Position numbers and translations under genes: made by a program
In this document: one piece after another, positions 1 through 11,058 of the stretch
Layout of the letters: the number at the start of each line of letters is the position of its first letter
Position numbering within the stretch: position 1 is the first letter of the stretch
The notes under the pieces: generated by a model
Told to the model about the DNA's origin: nothing
The model's input: the letters and a program-made list of their open reading frames with translations, nothing else
The model's database searches: none
NCBI GenBank assembly: GCA_963210315.1
Contig: OY723252.1
Location: forward strand, 1,581,401 to 1,645,400
DNA: 64,000 nt
Source of the DNA: Rhynchopus euleeides
Lineage: Eukaryota; Euglenozoa; Diplonemea; Diplonemida; Diplonemidae
Direction: 5' to 3'

Positions 1-11
1 ACCCTGCGGCA

Positions 12-3000
12 GTGCCGCGGTGGACCCTGCAGCCGAGATGTCTGAAGTGCCCCTACCACGGGCAGTGCGCGAAGGAGGCTGAAGGGTCGCTGAAGATGAT
101 GTCGCATAGCAACGCCCTTGCGAAGCTGTCGGGTGTGGACGCGGAGGCCAACGACGGGCTGGTCAAGATCCATACGTGGTGGAAGGGGCGCAGGAACCTG
201 CCGCAGGACGACGTGATCGACGGGACAGAGCTGCTGAACACCGACACAGAGACCGACCTGCCAGGCACGTTGCGGGCAGCGATGACGGGGTCACCCGTGC
301 TGAACCAGCCCGCCATCTCCAGAAGCTTCAGCCAGAGACGCCCTGACATCGAGATCGTGTTATCAATCATGTACTTCAACGACAAGGATGCCACGTGGGT
401 TGGAGGTGGCGCTTGCATCTTCGACTATTCCTCGTCACAGGTCGAGGATCCCAAACGCCAGTTCTTCGAATGGGGCCTCGGGTCGACGATCGCCGATGTG
501 ATTCAGCAGCTTGAGGCAGTTCTTGAGATGTGCAAGGGACGCACACTGCAGATCTACACCGTCACGCAGAATGAGTGCCACGAGCTCATGGCACTTGCGT
601 CTGAGGTGTGGAGGCGGGACTCGGAGGAGAAGTACAAGAACCTGGCGTCACTGTGCCATGGCTTCCCACTCGACATCTTTGGTGGGATGGACGCCTTCAA
701 CGAGCGGAAGCTTGCGTTGCGTGCTGCAGACGAGCGGCCGACACGGAACTTGGAACGAAATGTGCGTGTGCGGGAGTGGCTGATCCTGGCAAAGAACCTT
801 GGTGTTTCCTACAACGAGTACTGCCTGGTCGGGCTGGAGACGGTGTTTGCTGGTGTGTCGGACATCTGCAAGGCCATCGGCAGCGTCCTGAACCTGTCCG
901 ACGACACACCTGCAGGCGTGCTGGCACACTGCACAGCGTTGTCTGAAGAGATGGCACGGCGCAGCAACAAGGTGCTGAGCCTGGAGTCGCTTGGGAAACA
1001 GCTGTACCACATCCCTGCACCCGCCACAATGAGCTCCGAGTCCCTGCTCAGCGTGTTTGGGTGCAACATCCCGTCGTGGGAAGATCTTCTCGAGAACAAA
1101 GACAGACGCGGTGAACTCCACATGCGCATCGCTTCCGAAGGCGCTCGTTTCCTCGCATCGCGCTATCTTCGTGGGAGTGAAGACGAAGACGGTGTCCTTG
1201 CGTTCAAAGCACTGGGACGCCCCCACCCGTTCCCCTTCACGAGGCTGCACCATGTCACGAAGACTGTCACATGTATGTACCTTGCTGTCAGCTCTGTATT
1301 CTGTCATTCTGTCTTGCGTGGGCACGGGCTGCCAGTGTGTTCTTGATGGTTGCCCAACGAAGTCGGGCCTTGCCCCAACCACACACACCCCACAGCTCTG
1401 CGCTACATCTCCCAGTCTTACCTGAAGCAGTGCCTGGCATTGCAGGAGCGCAGCAACATCATCACCTTCCGTGTCGACAGTGTTGTGGAGGATGGTGCAA
1501 GTGGAATGCGCACGGGTACCGTGAGCCTTGTGAGGAACGAACGTTCCTTCCGACCGACTCCAGGTGATGGCATCTACGTGCTGGAAGGGGGTGCTGGTAC
1601 CTTCAACGACTTCCTCTACATGCACCTGCAGGATGACAACCTCCTGTGGGAGGAGCCGGAGGACACAGCCATTGGCAGCTTCGGGAACCAACCGTCTGTG
1701 GCTGATGCAATGCGTCTGCAGGTGCATGGCACAGACGAGCTGCTGCGTGTCAGCAAGCGGACCAGGACACGGTGGATCAAAAAGGGGACGATCGTGACGG
1801 CGCGCAGACGCCTCATTGGAGCCACGTTCTACAACACGGCAACCGCGCTGCTGGACGACGATATGGGGCACCGCCTGTCCGCCTTCCTGGACCACCCACG
1901 GAAGTACAACGAGGATCCGAACAACAAACCTGTCGGCGAGGTGTCCTATCAGACCGTGCGTGATCGTGTGCGCCGGTCGCTCTTTGCCTCGCAGGAAACT
2001 GTGGTGCGTGACGCGATCCACAAGCGGGTGTGTGTGGTGTGCGGTCCCCCAGGCACCGGCAAAACCATTGCGCTTGCGACCGCCGTCGCGTCCATCGTGT
2101 CCGAAAGGGCAAAGGCAGGAGCAAACGGCTTCAGGGTTGTTGTGACTGCGAACAGCTGGCAGCCTATCCGCCTCCTCCTCGACCTCATCGCACAGCGGGT
2201 GTACCACCCGGGGGTCGTGGTGTGCCGCATGCAGAGGGATGACGTCGTGCTGCACAACAACGTGAACCTGACAGAGGTGCCGTCGGATATGATGCCTGAT
2301 GATGTCGTGATCCCGAAGTACATGGTCATCGGAGTCAACAAGGATGCTGTCCGCAAGTTTAACCAGCGTGGCAAATACGACGCGGCGAAGACTGCAGAGC
2401 GTGTGGAGAACATGGAAGCCGCTGTGCATGACGTAAACGCTCGCGTTTGCATGTCCCTCCCCAAGACCTTCGACATGTGTGTTGTGGACGAGGCGTCGCA
2501 GCTGTTCTGCAGGGAGCTGCCTGCCATCTTCTCACGCATGCACCCCAGGGCGAGGTTCATCATCGCAGGGGACCCGCTGCAGATGCAGCCCTACGCAGAC
2601 GACCGTGTCAAGCTGCCTGAGAGTGCCACGGCTGAGTTCGACCTCCCCCTGCACGAGTCCCTGCTGCTGTGCATGATGCGGAAGAGGAACTCGCCCGACG
2701 GCAATGCACCCCTCCTGGACAAGATCGAGTGCCGCGGGCAGCTGAACCCGACATTCATCACGAAGCTGAGCCTGTGCCTGCGGTCACACCGCGACATTGC
2801 AGACCTGACCAAACGTGTCTACGAAGCCGAGGACGACGAAGAGAGCACCTACGCCGCACCTCTTGCCCGCTTCGACAGATGGCTCGTCCCCCACACACCC
2901 ACACCCGTGCCAGCAGAGAAGCAGGTGGCCCCGCCAGTGGGTGCAGACGGCAGTGCTCAGTATACGGAGCAGGTGCGGAAGAGTGGCGCCGGTTGTGAGA

Positions 3001-4187
3001 GTGACACCGACCCGTACATCGCAGAGTACAGCCCACAGGACAACGTGGTCGACGAGTCGGGTGAACCTGTCGCCTCTCACACCTTCAGCATCTCCTCCAG
3101 GGTGTTCGAGAAGATCTTCACCCCGGAGCTGCAGGGGGGTGGCCGTGCTGTGCCGCAGAGCCTGCTGGGCGGGCTCCTTGCTGTCGAGATGGACATGACA
3201 GAGGACATCGGGCCCGAAGGGTACGACGTGTACGCCGATGCCGCAGTGGTGGGTCTGTGCGACGTCATCGCAAAGCAGTATCGCAGGCGCTGTTCGCGGG
3301 ACGAACCCCTCACCTTCATTGTGCTGTACCCATTTAAGTACAATGCACAGACCGTGCCGCGCTTCTTGAAGGGAAGTCGATCGAATGTGATCTGCGGGTC
3401 CCCGCAAGCTTTGCAGGGGCAGTCTGCCGACGTTGTGATTGTGAACACTCGCGCGCCGCGTGGGTCGAAGGTTGACCGCTACTTCTGCCCCCTCCCGATG
3501 ATGAACGTGTGCTTCAGCCGTGCAGAGTGCCTGCAGGTGCTCATTGTCCCCAAGCTGCTGCAGGTGTCAGACCAGTTCGGCTTCGACTCAGACATGCGCG
3601 AGGGGATGAAGCACATCCAGTGTTTCCTGAACCACCCGCGGGTGACCAAGCTGTGCCTCTCCATCGACCCCAGCTCTGAGAACGAGTCGGACCGTGTCGC
3701 GGTGCGCCGCGTGTGCGCACCCACCCGCACCCAGGATGAGGACTCCTTCAACGATGAGGGCGTGCGCAACTTCGAAGCCCTGCTCCCAGCACCGCAGCTG
3801 ACCGCTGTGGCACACACCGGGAAGTCCTCCAAAGGAGGCAAATCAGACAACGGCAAAGGGAAGGGCAAGGGCAAGGGCAAGGGCAAGGGAGACAAGGGCC
3901 CCCCTGTCGACTACGCCGACGACAAGGGCGGCAAGGGTGGCAAATCTGAGAAGGGCTTCAAGGGCGACAGGCCTGGCAAGGGCGACAAAGGGTTCAAAGG
4001 CGACACCGCCGACAAGGGGTACAAGGGCGACAAGTCGGGTGGCGAGGGCGCTTCAAACCGCAACCAAGGCCGCGGCAAGAACAACGGGAGGCGGTATCAG
4101 TGGGGTCCCGCAGAGGACGATTCCCCACGGGGCGGCAGGGGCAGCGCAGAAGGCAGGGGGGGCGGCCGTGGTGGGGGCGCCCGCTGA
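12..4187 (+). CDS. UPF1-like SF1 helicase with RGG/GKG-rich tail (two exons; 5' end may lie outside window)
   Basis: Exon 1 is 12-1272 and exon 2 is 1396-4187. The intron at 1273-1395 has GTATGT and CCACAG ends and joins a split codon (phase 1), giving about 1350 residues. Walker A GPPGTGKT lies near residue 636, the DEAS Walker B (VVDEASQLF) near 782, motif III AGDPLQMQP near 811, and the C-terminal helicase lobe (LQGQSADVVIVNTRA, then NVCFSRAE) near 1092-1120. These mark the UPF1/SMUBP2-type family of RNA/DNA unwinding ATPases. Residues about 1230-1350 are GKG/GDKG repeats ending in RGG motifs, typical of RNA binding. Residues about 113-200 may be a degenerate RNase H-like fold (inference). 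The ATG at 12 is the first in frame, but the gene may start upstream of the window. The CxxC-containing N-terminus is not assigned to any family. Family assignment is firm; the exact member is not. Confidence 0.88.
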
Positions 4188-5669
4188 GCTGGGGTTGTCC
4201 GCGCCCCACCACGACGACTCCCATACCACCCGCATGGGGAGATGAAAGCAATCCGAAGACAATTAATGTGACTGACCTCACTCACTTCCCCACACACCCC
4301 CCAGTTTTCGAAAACTTTGTGTCTGCAAATCAGAAAGGGGAGAGAAGAACCAGCGGGTATTCGTCGATCGCGAGAACACCCCCACACCCCTGCTGCGGGT
4401 GTGGTGTGCCCTGCATGATCTGCATAGCAAAGTTTCCTGCGTTGTTGGCACAACTCCAAAAAAAAACCTGAGGGGGGTCTTCACTGGTCGTTATTCTTCG
4501 TCAATCTTCGTCAGTTATCAGCCAACTCAACTGAAATGCACCAAAAATGCACTGACGATCACCCCGTAGCGAAGACCCCCTGAAGCTGAACAAACTCTGT
4601 CCGCAGTGAGGCGCATCACTGCCCACCTCTGCGCCCCCTCTCCCCTACTCTGCAGTCTACTCTTTACCCCCCCCCCCCCTGCAACGTATGCGCTGTCAAC
4701 AGCCTTCTTTTGCTCGAGACCCAAGGGAAGGGGGTGGGGGGGGTGTGGGTCTTGGTTGCGGGTGCAGCCAAAAGAAAAGAAAGATTCGGTCAAAAAATGC
4801 TGGTGGTTGTGTGTGTCTTATTGTTCTGCAGCGGTCTCATCTGGTGATCTGGTGTATGTGTGGAGAACATTCAATGCGTGTGTGTGGGTCGGGCCACTTT
4901 TCGAGCAGGCAGGGCCTGCGTGAACCATAGCCCCCCCTCTACGCTTGTGTGTGTTTGTCGTCTCCATGGGGGGAGGGCCTTCGCACTGTGTCAAACTGGT
5001 CTGCTTGCCTCCCTCTTTTGAGAGGTGACTCGCTGTTGTGCACTTCTGAGTGAAGCCCCCCACCGGGGGACTTCCCCTGCATACAAATGAGAAAGCGTGA
5101 GCTGTGCTGTGATGCATGTGTGTGTGTGTTTGAAACCACGCAGTCTAGAGTCCTGACCCACGCTAATGCATGTGCGCGCGCCGCCACCCCTCAATCTGTT
5201 GCATGCCGTGCACCCAAAGGAGGGTGGGGTGGGGTGGGGTGGGGGGCGCAATGCAGAGAGGGCCTATGGCTTCGTTGCACGCCTCAGATGCGGGCGTGCA
5301 ATTCAGCGTTTGCATTCAATCGGGTTCCTTTTTCCTGGTAGGGGGGGTGTGGGGTGGGGTGGGGTGGTTGGCGTGGCTGGGGTAACCAACAGGGGGTGGG
5401 GGTGGGTTTTTTTATTGCGTTGGTGTGTGCTGCAAAAGCAGCACGGGCAACGACGTGTGTGTGTGTGTGTGTGTGGCTCTGGCTTCGCGCGCCAATTCGA
5501 TAGGCTCCTCCCCTCAACCCTGCACCCTGCACCCCTCGCCCCCACCCCCTTGTGTGCGTATGATAACGGCTGTCACTCTCCCCTCAGCACGCGAAAGCCT
5601 CATTGCTGGTCTGGCCCACCCACCGCACCGCACCCCACCCAGTTAGGAATCCGCCTGCCCTGCACTACC
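4188..5669. other. Intergenic: C/G-rich low complexity plus one MITE
   Basis: No credible coding sequence. It holds a MITE at 4472-4580, C-runs, TGGGG runs at 5221-5240 and 5341-5370, and a (GT)n tract at 5455-5474. An acceptor-like CACCCAG at 5636-5642 sits just before the next gene and could end a 5'UTR intron. Confidence 0.6.
4472..4580 (+). mobile_element. MITE copy 1 (TIR GGGGGTCTTC, 3-bp TSD)
   Basis: A 109-bp non-coding element with imperfect terminal inverted repeats: GGGGGTCTTC at the left and GAAGACCCCC at the right. It is flanked by TGA on both sides (4469-4471 and 4581-4583), a 3-bp target-site duplication. The interior carries TTCGTCA repeats and the palindromic phrase TGCACCAAAAATGCA. 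Related copies lie at 10285-10388 (opposite orientation) and 54943-55051. It is too short to code for anything and must depend on a transposase elsewhere. Confidence 0.85.
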
Positions 5670-6350
5670 ATGGTTTGTGAGATTAACAATGGGAGGATTC
5701 TCCCTGTGACAGAAGTGAACCGCGATGCGGTCGCACATTACTTCGCCGAGGCCCACCTGCTGGACCCTGTGATGCGGAGCCTGGGGACGCCCTTCGATGA
5801 CCTGCTTGCCTACGGCAGGTCTGTGTATGACGCCTGCTCTGCTGCTCCGGTGTTCTCTGTGGTCGTGGTGGACACAGACACGCAGCAGGTCACAGGTTGT
5901 ATGCTTGGGTGTATAGCACAGAACTTTGAGGAGTTTGTCGACGAAGGGGTGATCGGTGCGTGCGCTGCACACGCCGCCTTCGTCAAGCAGCTGCAGCACC
6001 GTGTGGTCCAACACAGCGAGGTGGACAAGAGCGACCTCGTGTATTCCATCTTCCAAGGCACGCATCCCGACCACCAGGAGTACCCTGAAGCCCTGACGGA
6101 AGCCTACCGGCAGCGTCAGGTGGGCGCCGGCCATCCGTGGGCCTGGGGGTTCAGCCCGCAGAAGTTCCACCGCAGGGCAAAGCCTGTTTGCAAAGGGCCT
6201 GCCTTCAGCACCGTGATCCGGCCGGTCGAGGGGTGCTGCACCAATCTGAGGACGTTCAAATATCAGGGGCGGTCCCCCTTCAAGGCGTCGTTCACAGTGT
6301 CCTGCTCCCTTTCACAGCTGGCCTCCGAACGGGTCTGTGCCAAGCTGTAG
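5670..6350 (+). CDS. Hypothetical 226-aa protein, weak GNAT acetyltransferase resemblance
   Basis: The reading frame stays open upstream, but the ATG at 5670 directly follows an acceptor-like CACCCAG and pyrimidine-rich DNA, and coding-like composition starts there. The N-terminal 90 residues (VAHYFAEAHLLDP, then SVVVVDTDTQQVTGCMLG) resemble the start of arylalkylamine-type N-acetyltransferases, where a helix is followed by two strands and a 'TG.xxG' turn. The acetyl-CoA loop (R/QxxGxG/A) expected in GNAT enzymes is not evident, so enzyme activity is doubtful. It ends at TAG in 6348-6350. An unrelated small protein is equally possible. Confidence 0.6.
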   Translation: MVCEINNGRILPVTEVNRDAVAHYFAEAHLLDPVMRSLGTPFDDLLAYGRSVYDACSAAPVFSVVVVDTDTQQVTGCMLGCIAQNFEEFVDEGVIGACAAHAAFVKQLQHRVVQHSEVDKSDLVYSIFQGTHPDHQEYPEALTEAYRQRQVGAGHPWAWGFSPQKFHRRAKPVCKGPAFSTVIRPVEGCCTNLRTFKYQGRSPFKASFTVSCSLSQLASERVCAKL

Positions 6351-7040
6351 ATAGGGTGGGGCAACCTCGTTTGGTTGAGCGGGGGGTGGTGGTGGTGCGG
6401 CGGTGGGCTCTGGATCTGGAAGGCGCTCTGCGATTATTTTTATGGTGCGCCCCTTCCGCGAGCCCCGTACCCGGCAATTTTTATGGCTCCACATCTTCGT
6501 GTGGTGTGTTGTACAGTGGATATCACACTAAGAGCTGCTCGGTGTGCTTGACACTACTACATAAAACGATTAACGCGTGTGCATGAGTGAACTCGTGAGA
6601 GTGTTTATGAGATACACGAGGCGGTGCACGCCGCATGAGGGGGGGGGGGTGGACGTTTCCGGTTGCGTTATCCGCTGCTGCTGCAAAATCAAAACGATGT
6701 TGTGCAAACGCCTTCGGGCGACATTATGTCGGGCCACTGACCTAGGTCGTCTCGCACGTCAGGCCGGTGGTTGTCGAATTCAAAAAAAAACGATGAACAA
6801 AAAGAAAACGATGTGCGAGTTTCTGCTCCCCCTTTGTCGCATTGTTTTTTTAGGATCCTGCAAAGCTGGACCACCCAGGAGGCTGGGTGGTATATGTTGC
6901 CCCGCTGCCTTGCCCTTTCCGCCTTCGCTCCCCCCCACCCCCCCCTTTGTCGGATTTGCCTTTCAAACTAGCCTTTTTCAACCAAAATCACGCGGTGTTG
7001 GGGCTTTTAGGCGATGCGACAAAAGCAAAAATATGACAAC
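6351..7040. other. Intergenic stretch
   Basis: No gene is visible. At 6551-6581 it carries one copy of a dispersed motif (consensus end AAACGATTMACGTGTGTG) also found near 22.9, 23.8, 24.2, 54.7 and 55.1 kb. A-runs occur around 6781 and C-runs around 6930. Confidence 0.5.
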
Positions 7041-7046
7041 ACGCAG

Positions 7047-7817
7047 GCAGGGTTTCCCCGAATAGCCACCGAGGCCAAAAGTCGTGGCTAAAAACAGTCT
7101 GGTCTGCAACCCCCCCTAAAAAATTTTCTCTCGCGCGCCTTCGGCGCGCTCGGCCTCGGCCAATTTGTGCGTACGCACATGAGGCGCTACGCTCTGTCTA
7201 CCTCGTCTCTCCAGAATTCAAATGATCAGTTTTTCGCGACGGTTCTTGAGGGTCGCGAACATATCGATGACAGCATCAACTGTCGCGGCAGCCTTGATCT
7301 CAGAGAGCATAAAAGCACGGGAAGCGTACTGCCTCTTCCATGTCAGGTTCCGGGCCTTGCACTGTGCAAGCAACACAGCCTGGTCCCCTGTGTACGCTCC
7401 GTAGTCGAATCGGAGTGTGGAGAGTTGCACGCGGCTGTTACTCTTCGGTGCAAAGCCAAAGCTCGCAAGACCCTTTTGCGTCCTTTCTGGAGGCATGTTG
7501 ACAGTCGAGCACCAGGACAGTAGGTACTCGTGTGCGTCTGCAAGGGTGCATGATGATAGGAATGAACGTGGCGTGTGGTACGACAGGTGGCGTGCGCAAA
7601 AAATACCTCCGGCCAACGCAAAACCTACCCGGTCGTCTTCCGTCAGGCTGACCTACCCAAGTCCTTTAGACCACCCCTCCTCTGTGACCCCCTCCTAGTG
7701 GCCCACCTCCGAAAAATCCTAAAAAAATACCCCATGGCTATTTAGCCATCGCCGGATTTTCGAAAAATCCTAAAATTTGGCCCAAATGGCTAAATAGCCA
7801 CGTCGGGGAAACCCTGC
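7047..7817. mobile_element. 771-bp TIR element with 6-bp TSD
   Basis: The ends are perfect 15-bp inverted repeats, GCAGGGTTTCCCCGA at 7047-7061 and its complement at 7803-7817. ACGCAG flanks both sides (7041-7046 and 7818-7823) as a 6-bp target duplication. The interior has a CGCGCGCCTTCGGCGCGC hairpin near 7133, 'TGGCTA' palindromes at both ends, and a minus-strand coding fragment. This is the structure of a cut-and-paste DNA transposon or a deletion derivative of one. The superfamily is not clear. Confidence 0.8.
7218..7616 (-). CDS. 132-aa coding fragment inside the TIR element, function unknown
   Basis: This minus-strand frame reads as real protein: balanced composition, mixed helix-like segments, and an end in ...FATLKNRREKLII followed by a stop. 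It fills the centre of the 771-bp element, so it is most likely the remnant of that element's own gene, perhaps a transposase C-terminus. No catalytic triad or zinc finger can be recognised. The initiating ATG sits next to the element's sub-terminal region, so the true start is uncertain. Confidence 0.45.
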   Translation of the reverse strand: MAGGIFCARHLSYHTPRSFLSSCTLADAHEYLLSWCSTVNMPPERTQKGLASFGFAPKSNSRVQLSTLRFDYGAYTGDQAVLLAQCKARNLTWKRQYASRAFMLSEIKAAATVDAVIDMFATLKNRREKLII

Positions 7818-7823
7818 ACGCAG

Positions 7824-9405
7824 GCCCCCGGGGCCATGTTTCGGTCCTGCCTGCATGCCACCCAGCACCCGCCCGTCGATGGAATACAGCAATGAACTGC
7901 GCACAAACGATACCATTTCTGACCTTTTTTTTCTTTGAGCAACACCAGAATACGAAACACCCCACACCCCACACCCCACCCTTTTCTTCGCGGTAACCAG
8001 TTCCCGCCCCATCGCAGAGAAGGACCTGTGGTTGGTTTGCGTTGGTCAAATCGAATCCTTCGAAATGCATCCCCCCCAAGTAAGCCTCCCGGGAGTTTCA
8101 GAACTGTGCCCAGAGCGCTTTCTCGGAAGGAAATCTCTCTGGGTAAAACCCCGGGTGCTCTGTGCTCTGTGTTGGGCTACGTCGGAAGTGGCACGGGGCT
8201 AGGGCGGGGCGGGAAGCGGTTTTGCAACGGGGTTAAATCTTCCTCTGAGTTGCAGGGCCAGCGGCTTCCCACCCCTCTGGCCACCATGCCTGCATCGCCA
8301 CACCACCTCTCCGGCACTGGCACAGATCACGGAAACGCCCTGATGTACACTGTGTGTGATGCGTGATGTTCTATTTTTTTGAGTGTGTGTCCGGCTCTTC
8401 GATTACCCTTGGGAAAGACTACCCCCGGGGGCTTCAAGGCCATCGCATGTGGTTCTGCATCGTGCGGGAGTGGCATGGGGCTAGCCCTTTGGTCGGGGGG
8501 GGCCACCAGCCACCCCCCTCCCCCTCCCCGTCCCCTCACACCCACACCCCTCCCACCGGTGGAGGCAAAATATGTCCACATGTCTGACGTATAATAACAG
8601 CAATATTTGCGTGTGTGGCCCGGGGTCGCCCGCTGACATTCTGTCTATGCGCAACGCCGTGGTGGTCGGGCCTCGGGTTGCATCCTGACGAGTCAAAAAA
8701 CCGCTACCCAGCAGTGCCCCGTTAGTCGTCGGGACCCTGACTGCTGCGTCGTGCTCACACAACAATCCCCCACCCCCCCCCCCCCTATTTACTGCTGGGT
8801 GACTTGATTTTCCATTCACTCTCGACGATCAAACCCCCTATTTGCTCTTCAAATAGCCACTCCTACCAATCCTACGACTGCCCCCCCCCCCCCCCCCCCC
8901 CGCCTCCCCCCAACTCCGTGCTTCCTTTTTGTCACCTCTTATCAGAAGGGTGGCCTTTTACACGATTACTTCTCACAGCCCATTTCCGACTTCTCCCTTC
9001 TCCGTACTCCCTCGAAGGGAGATCATCCTTGTGCTTCCCTCGACTTCTACTTCACTACACCCCCTCCTCCCCCCCTCCTCCTCGCATGATCTTTTTCTCA
9101 AACTTTTTTCTGCACGATTTTCTCCCCCGCCTTCTCAGTCTCGGTTTTTTGAAGCCGCAAGGTGGGTCGTGTGTTGCGGGCGTGGAGGGGAAAGGGGAAA
9201 CCCGGGGTATTTTTTCCCCCGCACCGCCTGGCCCGCCGGTGCTTCGTTGTGGGTTCTATATATGAAGCAAATCTGGCGCGGTCAACCCCCCCCCCCCCCG
9301 CCCCCCAAGGTGCTCTTGATAGGCTCTTACACCAGAGCTAGGACACGGCCTGCATACCAAGCGAAAAGTGGGGTATTTTGCTGTCGCACAATGCCCAGGG
9401 CTTTT
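7824..9405. other. Intergenic, homopolymer-rich
   Basis: No supported gene. It contains long C-runs (8773-8787 and 8881-8900) and pyrimidine tracts. Two short dispersed repeats are shared with other loci: 8808-8833 recurs at 17470-17495, and 9014-9065 recurs at 10424-10476. Confidence 0.5.
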
Positions 9406-10108
9406 CCTAAATCTGGGGGTCCGGGGGGCTGGTGACCGAAATCGGATACAAAAAAAACGCGCTACTGAGGCACCTGTTTGGGGGGCTCAAAACTGATCGC
9501 ATCGCCGCACATGACTGGCGTTATTGCATTATTTGAGCTCCGTGCGGATCGTAGTGGGGTCATTTTGGTGGTGTGCGTGCCAAGTTTCACCCATGAAATG
9601 TGGGTCTGGTTCAGGGACTTCTGAAGGGAGGATGTGACTGGGAGGCCAGAAATCAGCCCACCCACACCACCCACCCAGCGGGACCCCACTTACAGGTTTT
9701 TCAAAACCCTGTTCCTCTGAATATTTGGGATCTGTGCGGATCGCGGTGGGGTCATTTTGGCCATGGGGTGTCTGTTTGCACCCCTTACTCGGGGTTGCCA
9801 TGTGGGCTCAGACCCCCGTAGACATGCAGGTCGGAGAGTGCACTGAGGTGCGGAGGAATGCACCACTGAACACAGACACACGGCCCCTCCGGGGCCGTGT
9901 GTCTTTGCTTGGTGCATCTTCTCCCTCGCAGGCAGCATCCCCCCAGCCGCTCAGCCCCTCAGCACCCTCCACTCCGGCGAATCCTCACCACAGATATTTT
10001 TTTTCCTGCAGTGCAAAAAAAACGCGCTAAACAGAGTGCAAAAAAAAACGCGCCAGACAGAGGAAAAATCTGAAATTCAAAATCATGGAATCCGGACCCC
10101 TAGTTAGG
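9406..10108. mobile_element. Putative ~700-bp TIR element
   Basis: Imperfect inverted ends: CCTAAATCTGGGGGTCCGG at 9406-9424 and CCGGACCCCTAGTTAGG at 10092-10108. The interior is non-coding, with a direct repeat (GTGCGGATCG.GTGGGGTCATTTTGG at about 9541-9568 and 9737-9765) and AAAACGCGC motifs near both ends (about 9452 and 10015-10050). No clean target duplication was found, so the limits are approximate. Confidence 0.5.
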
Positions 10109-10284
10109 AATAGCTCTGACAATGCCTCGTTTTTTTTTAAAGCGCCCCGTTTTCTGAAAAGGAAGACCTCTCCCGGTCCCCCCCCTTCCCCCCCTGGGTC
10201 CCGGATTGGATCCTGACAAAGCCATCTTCGGAGTGCATCCAAGTCGCTTGGTTTGTCGAGGATAGGCTCTGGTTATGTCCCTAT

Positions 10285-10388
10285 GGGGGTCTTCGCGGTG
10301 ATCATCAATGCAATTTGGTGCATTTCCTAAGGAAGCTAGGTGAAAACTGACGAAGAATAACGAAGCATAACGACCAGCGAAGACCCCC
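10285..10388 (-). mobile_element. MITE copy 2
   Basis: Same family as 4472-4580 in the opposite orientation, 104 bp. TIRs are GGGGGTCTTCGC and GCGAAGACCCCC. It is flanked by TAT on the left and TAC on the right, compatible with a 3-bp duplication carrying one change. The interior keeps the GTGCATTT, CTGACGAAGA and ATAACGACCAGCG blocks. Confidence 0.85.
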
Positions 10389-11058
10389 TACGGCTCTCTC
10401 CCTCTGTCTCATGCATGGCGAGTGAAGGGAGATCATCCTTGTGCTTCCGTCGACTTCTACTTCAGTACACCCCCCCTTCCAACGGCATCAGGCAGAAAGA
10501 AGCCCACCCCCTGCGTCCTCCAAGTGCCAGGGCCTCAGCACTTCGCATTTGGTCTTCGACATAAAGGAAGCCGGGGGTGTGGCCAATACACAATGCAACA
10601 CGCACGCACACGCACATGCCACCACTCTGGTGAACATTCATTTTTTGTTTGTTTGCTTGTTTGCTTGTAGTTTTCTGCACACAACGTTTTTATTCCCCCC
10701 CGGATGCAGGGGAAGGGAGGGAGGGAGGGGGGGTTGGTTTTTTTCCCGGAGAGATCGGTAACCTGTAATGCATTGCGGCTCCCCCGCTCCCCCTGCCAGC
10801 AAAACCTCTTCGCAGCGAGCGAGGATAGGCAGGTGTGGGGGGGGGGGGGAGGACCAAATATACCACGCAAAAACCAGAGCCAGCAGCCCGCCCCACACCC
10901 CACACCCCACCCCACCCCACAGCCGCCATTTCGGAAGGGCGTTGCTCTCCCACACCTGCCAGCCGGGAGGGGTAGTAGGGAAGCTTTCTGCCGTCCCCCG
11001 GCACGCACCTCCCCCACATCTCCACACACCCACACCCCACACCCCTTCCTTTGCAGGG
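10389..11058. other. Region upstream of the 11.06-kb gene
   Basis: No gene. It holds the dispersed repeat copy at 10424-10476, a TTTG repeat near 10645 and C/CA-rich tracts. It ends in a strong acceptor (TTTGCAG at 11050-11056) two bases before the next ATG, which suggests a 5'UTR intron. Confidence 0.5.

Noticed and set aside
648-2429. 593-codon antisense frame over the helicase
   Set aside because: Composition is His/Cys/Arg-rich without motifs, and the sense strand encodes clear helicase motifs.
8804-9435. Pro/Phe/Leu-rich frames
   Set aside because: Translated C-runs and pyrimidine tracts, not protein-like.
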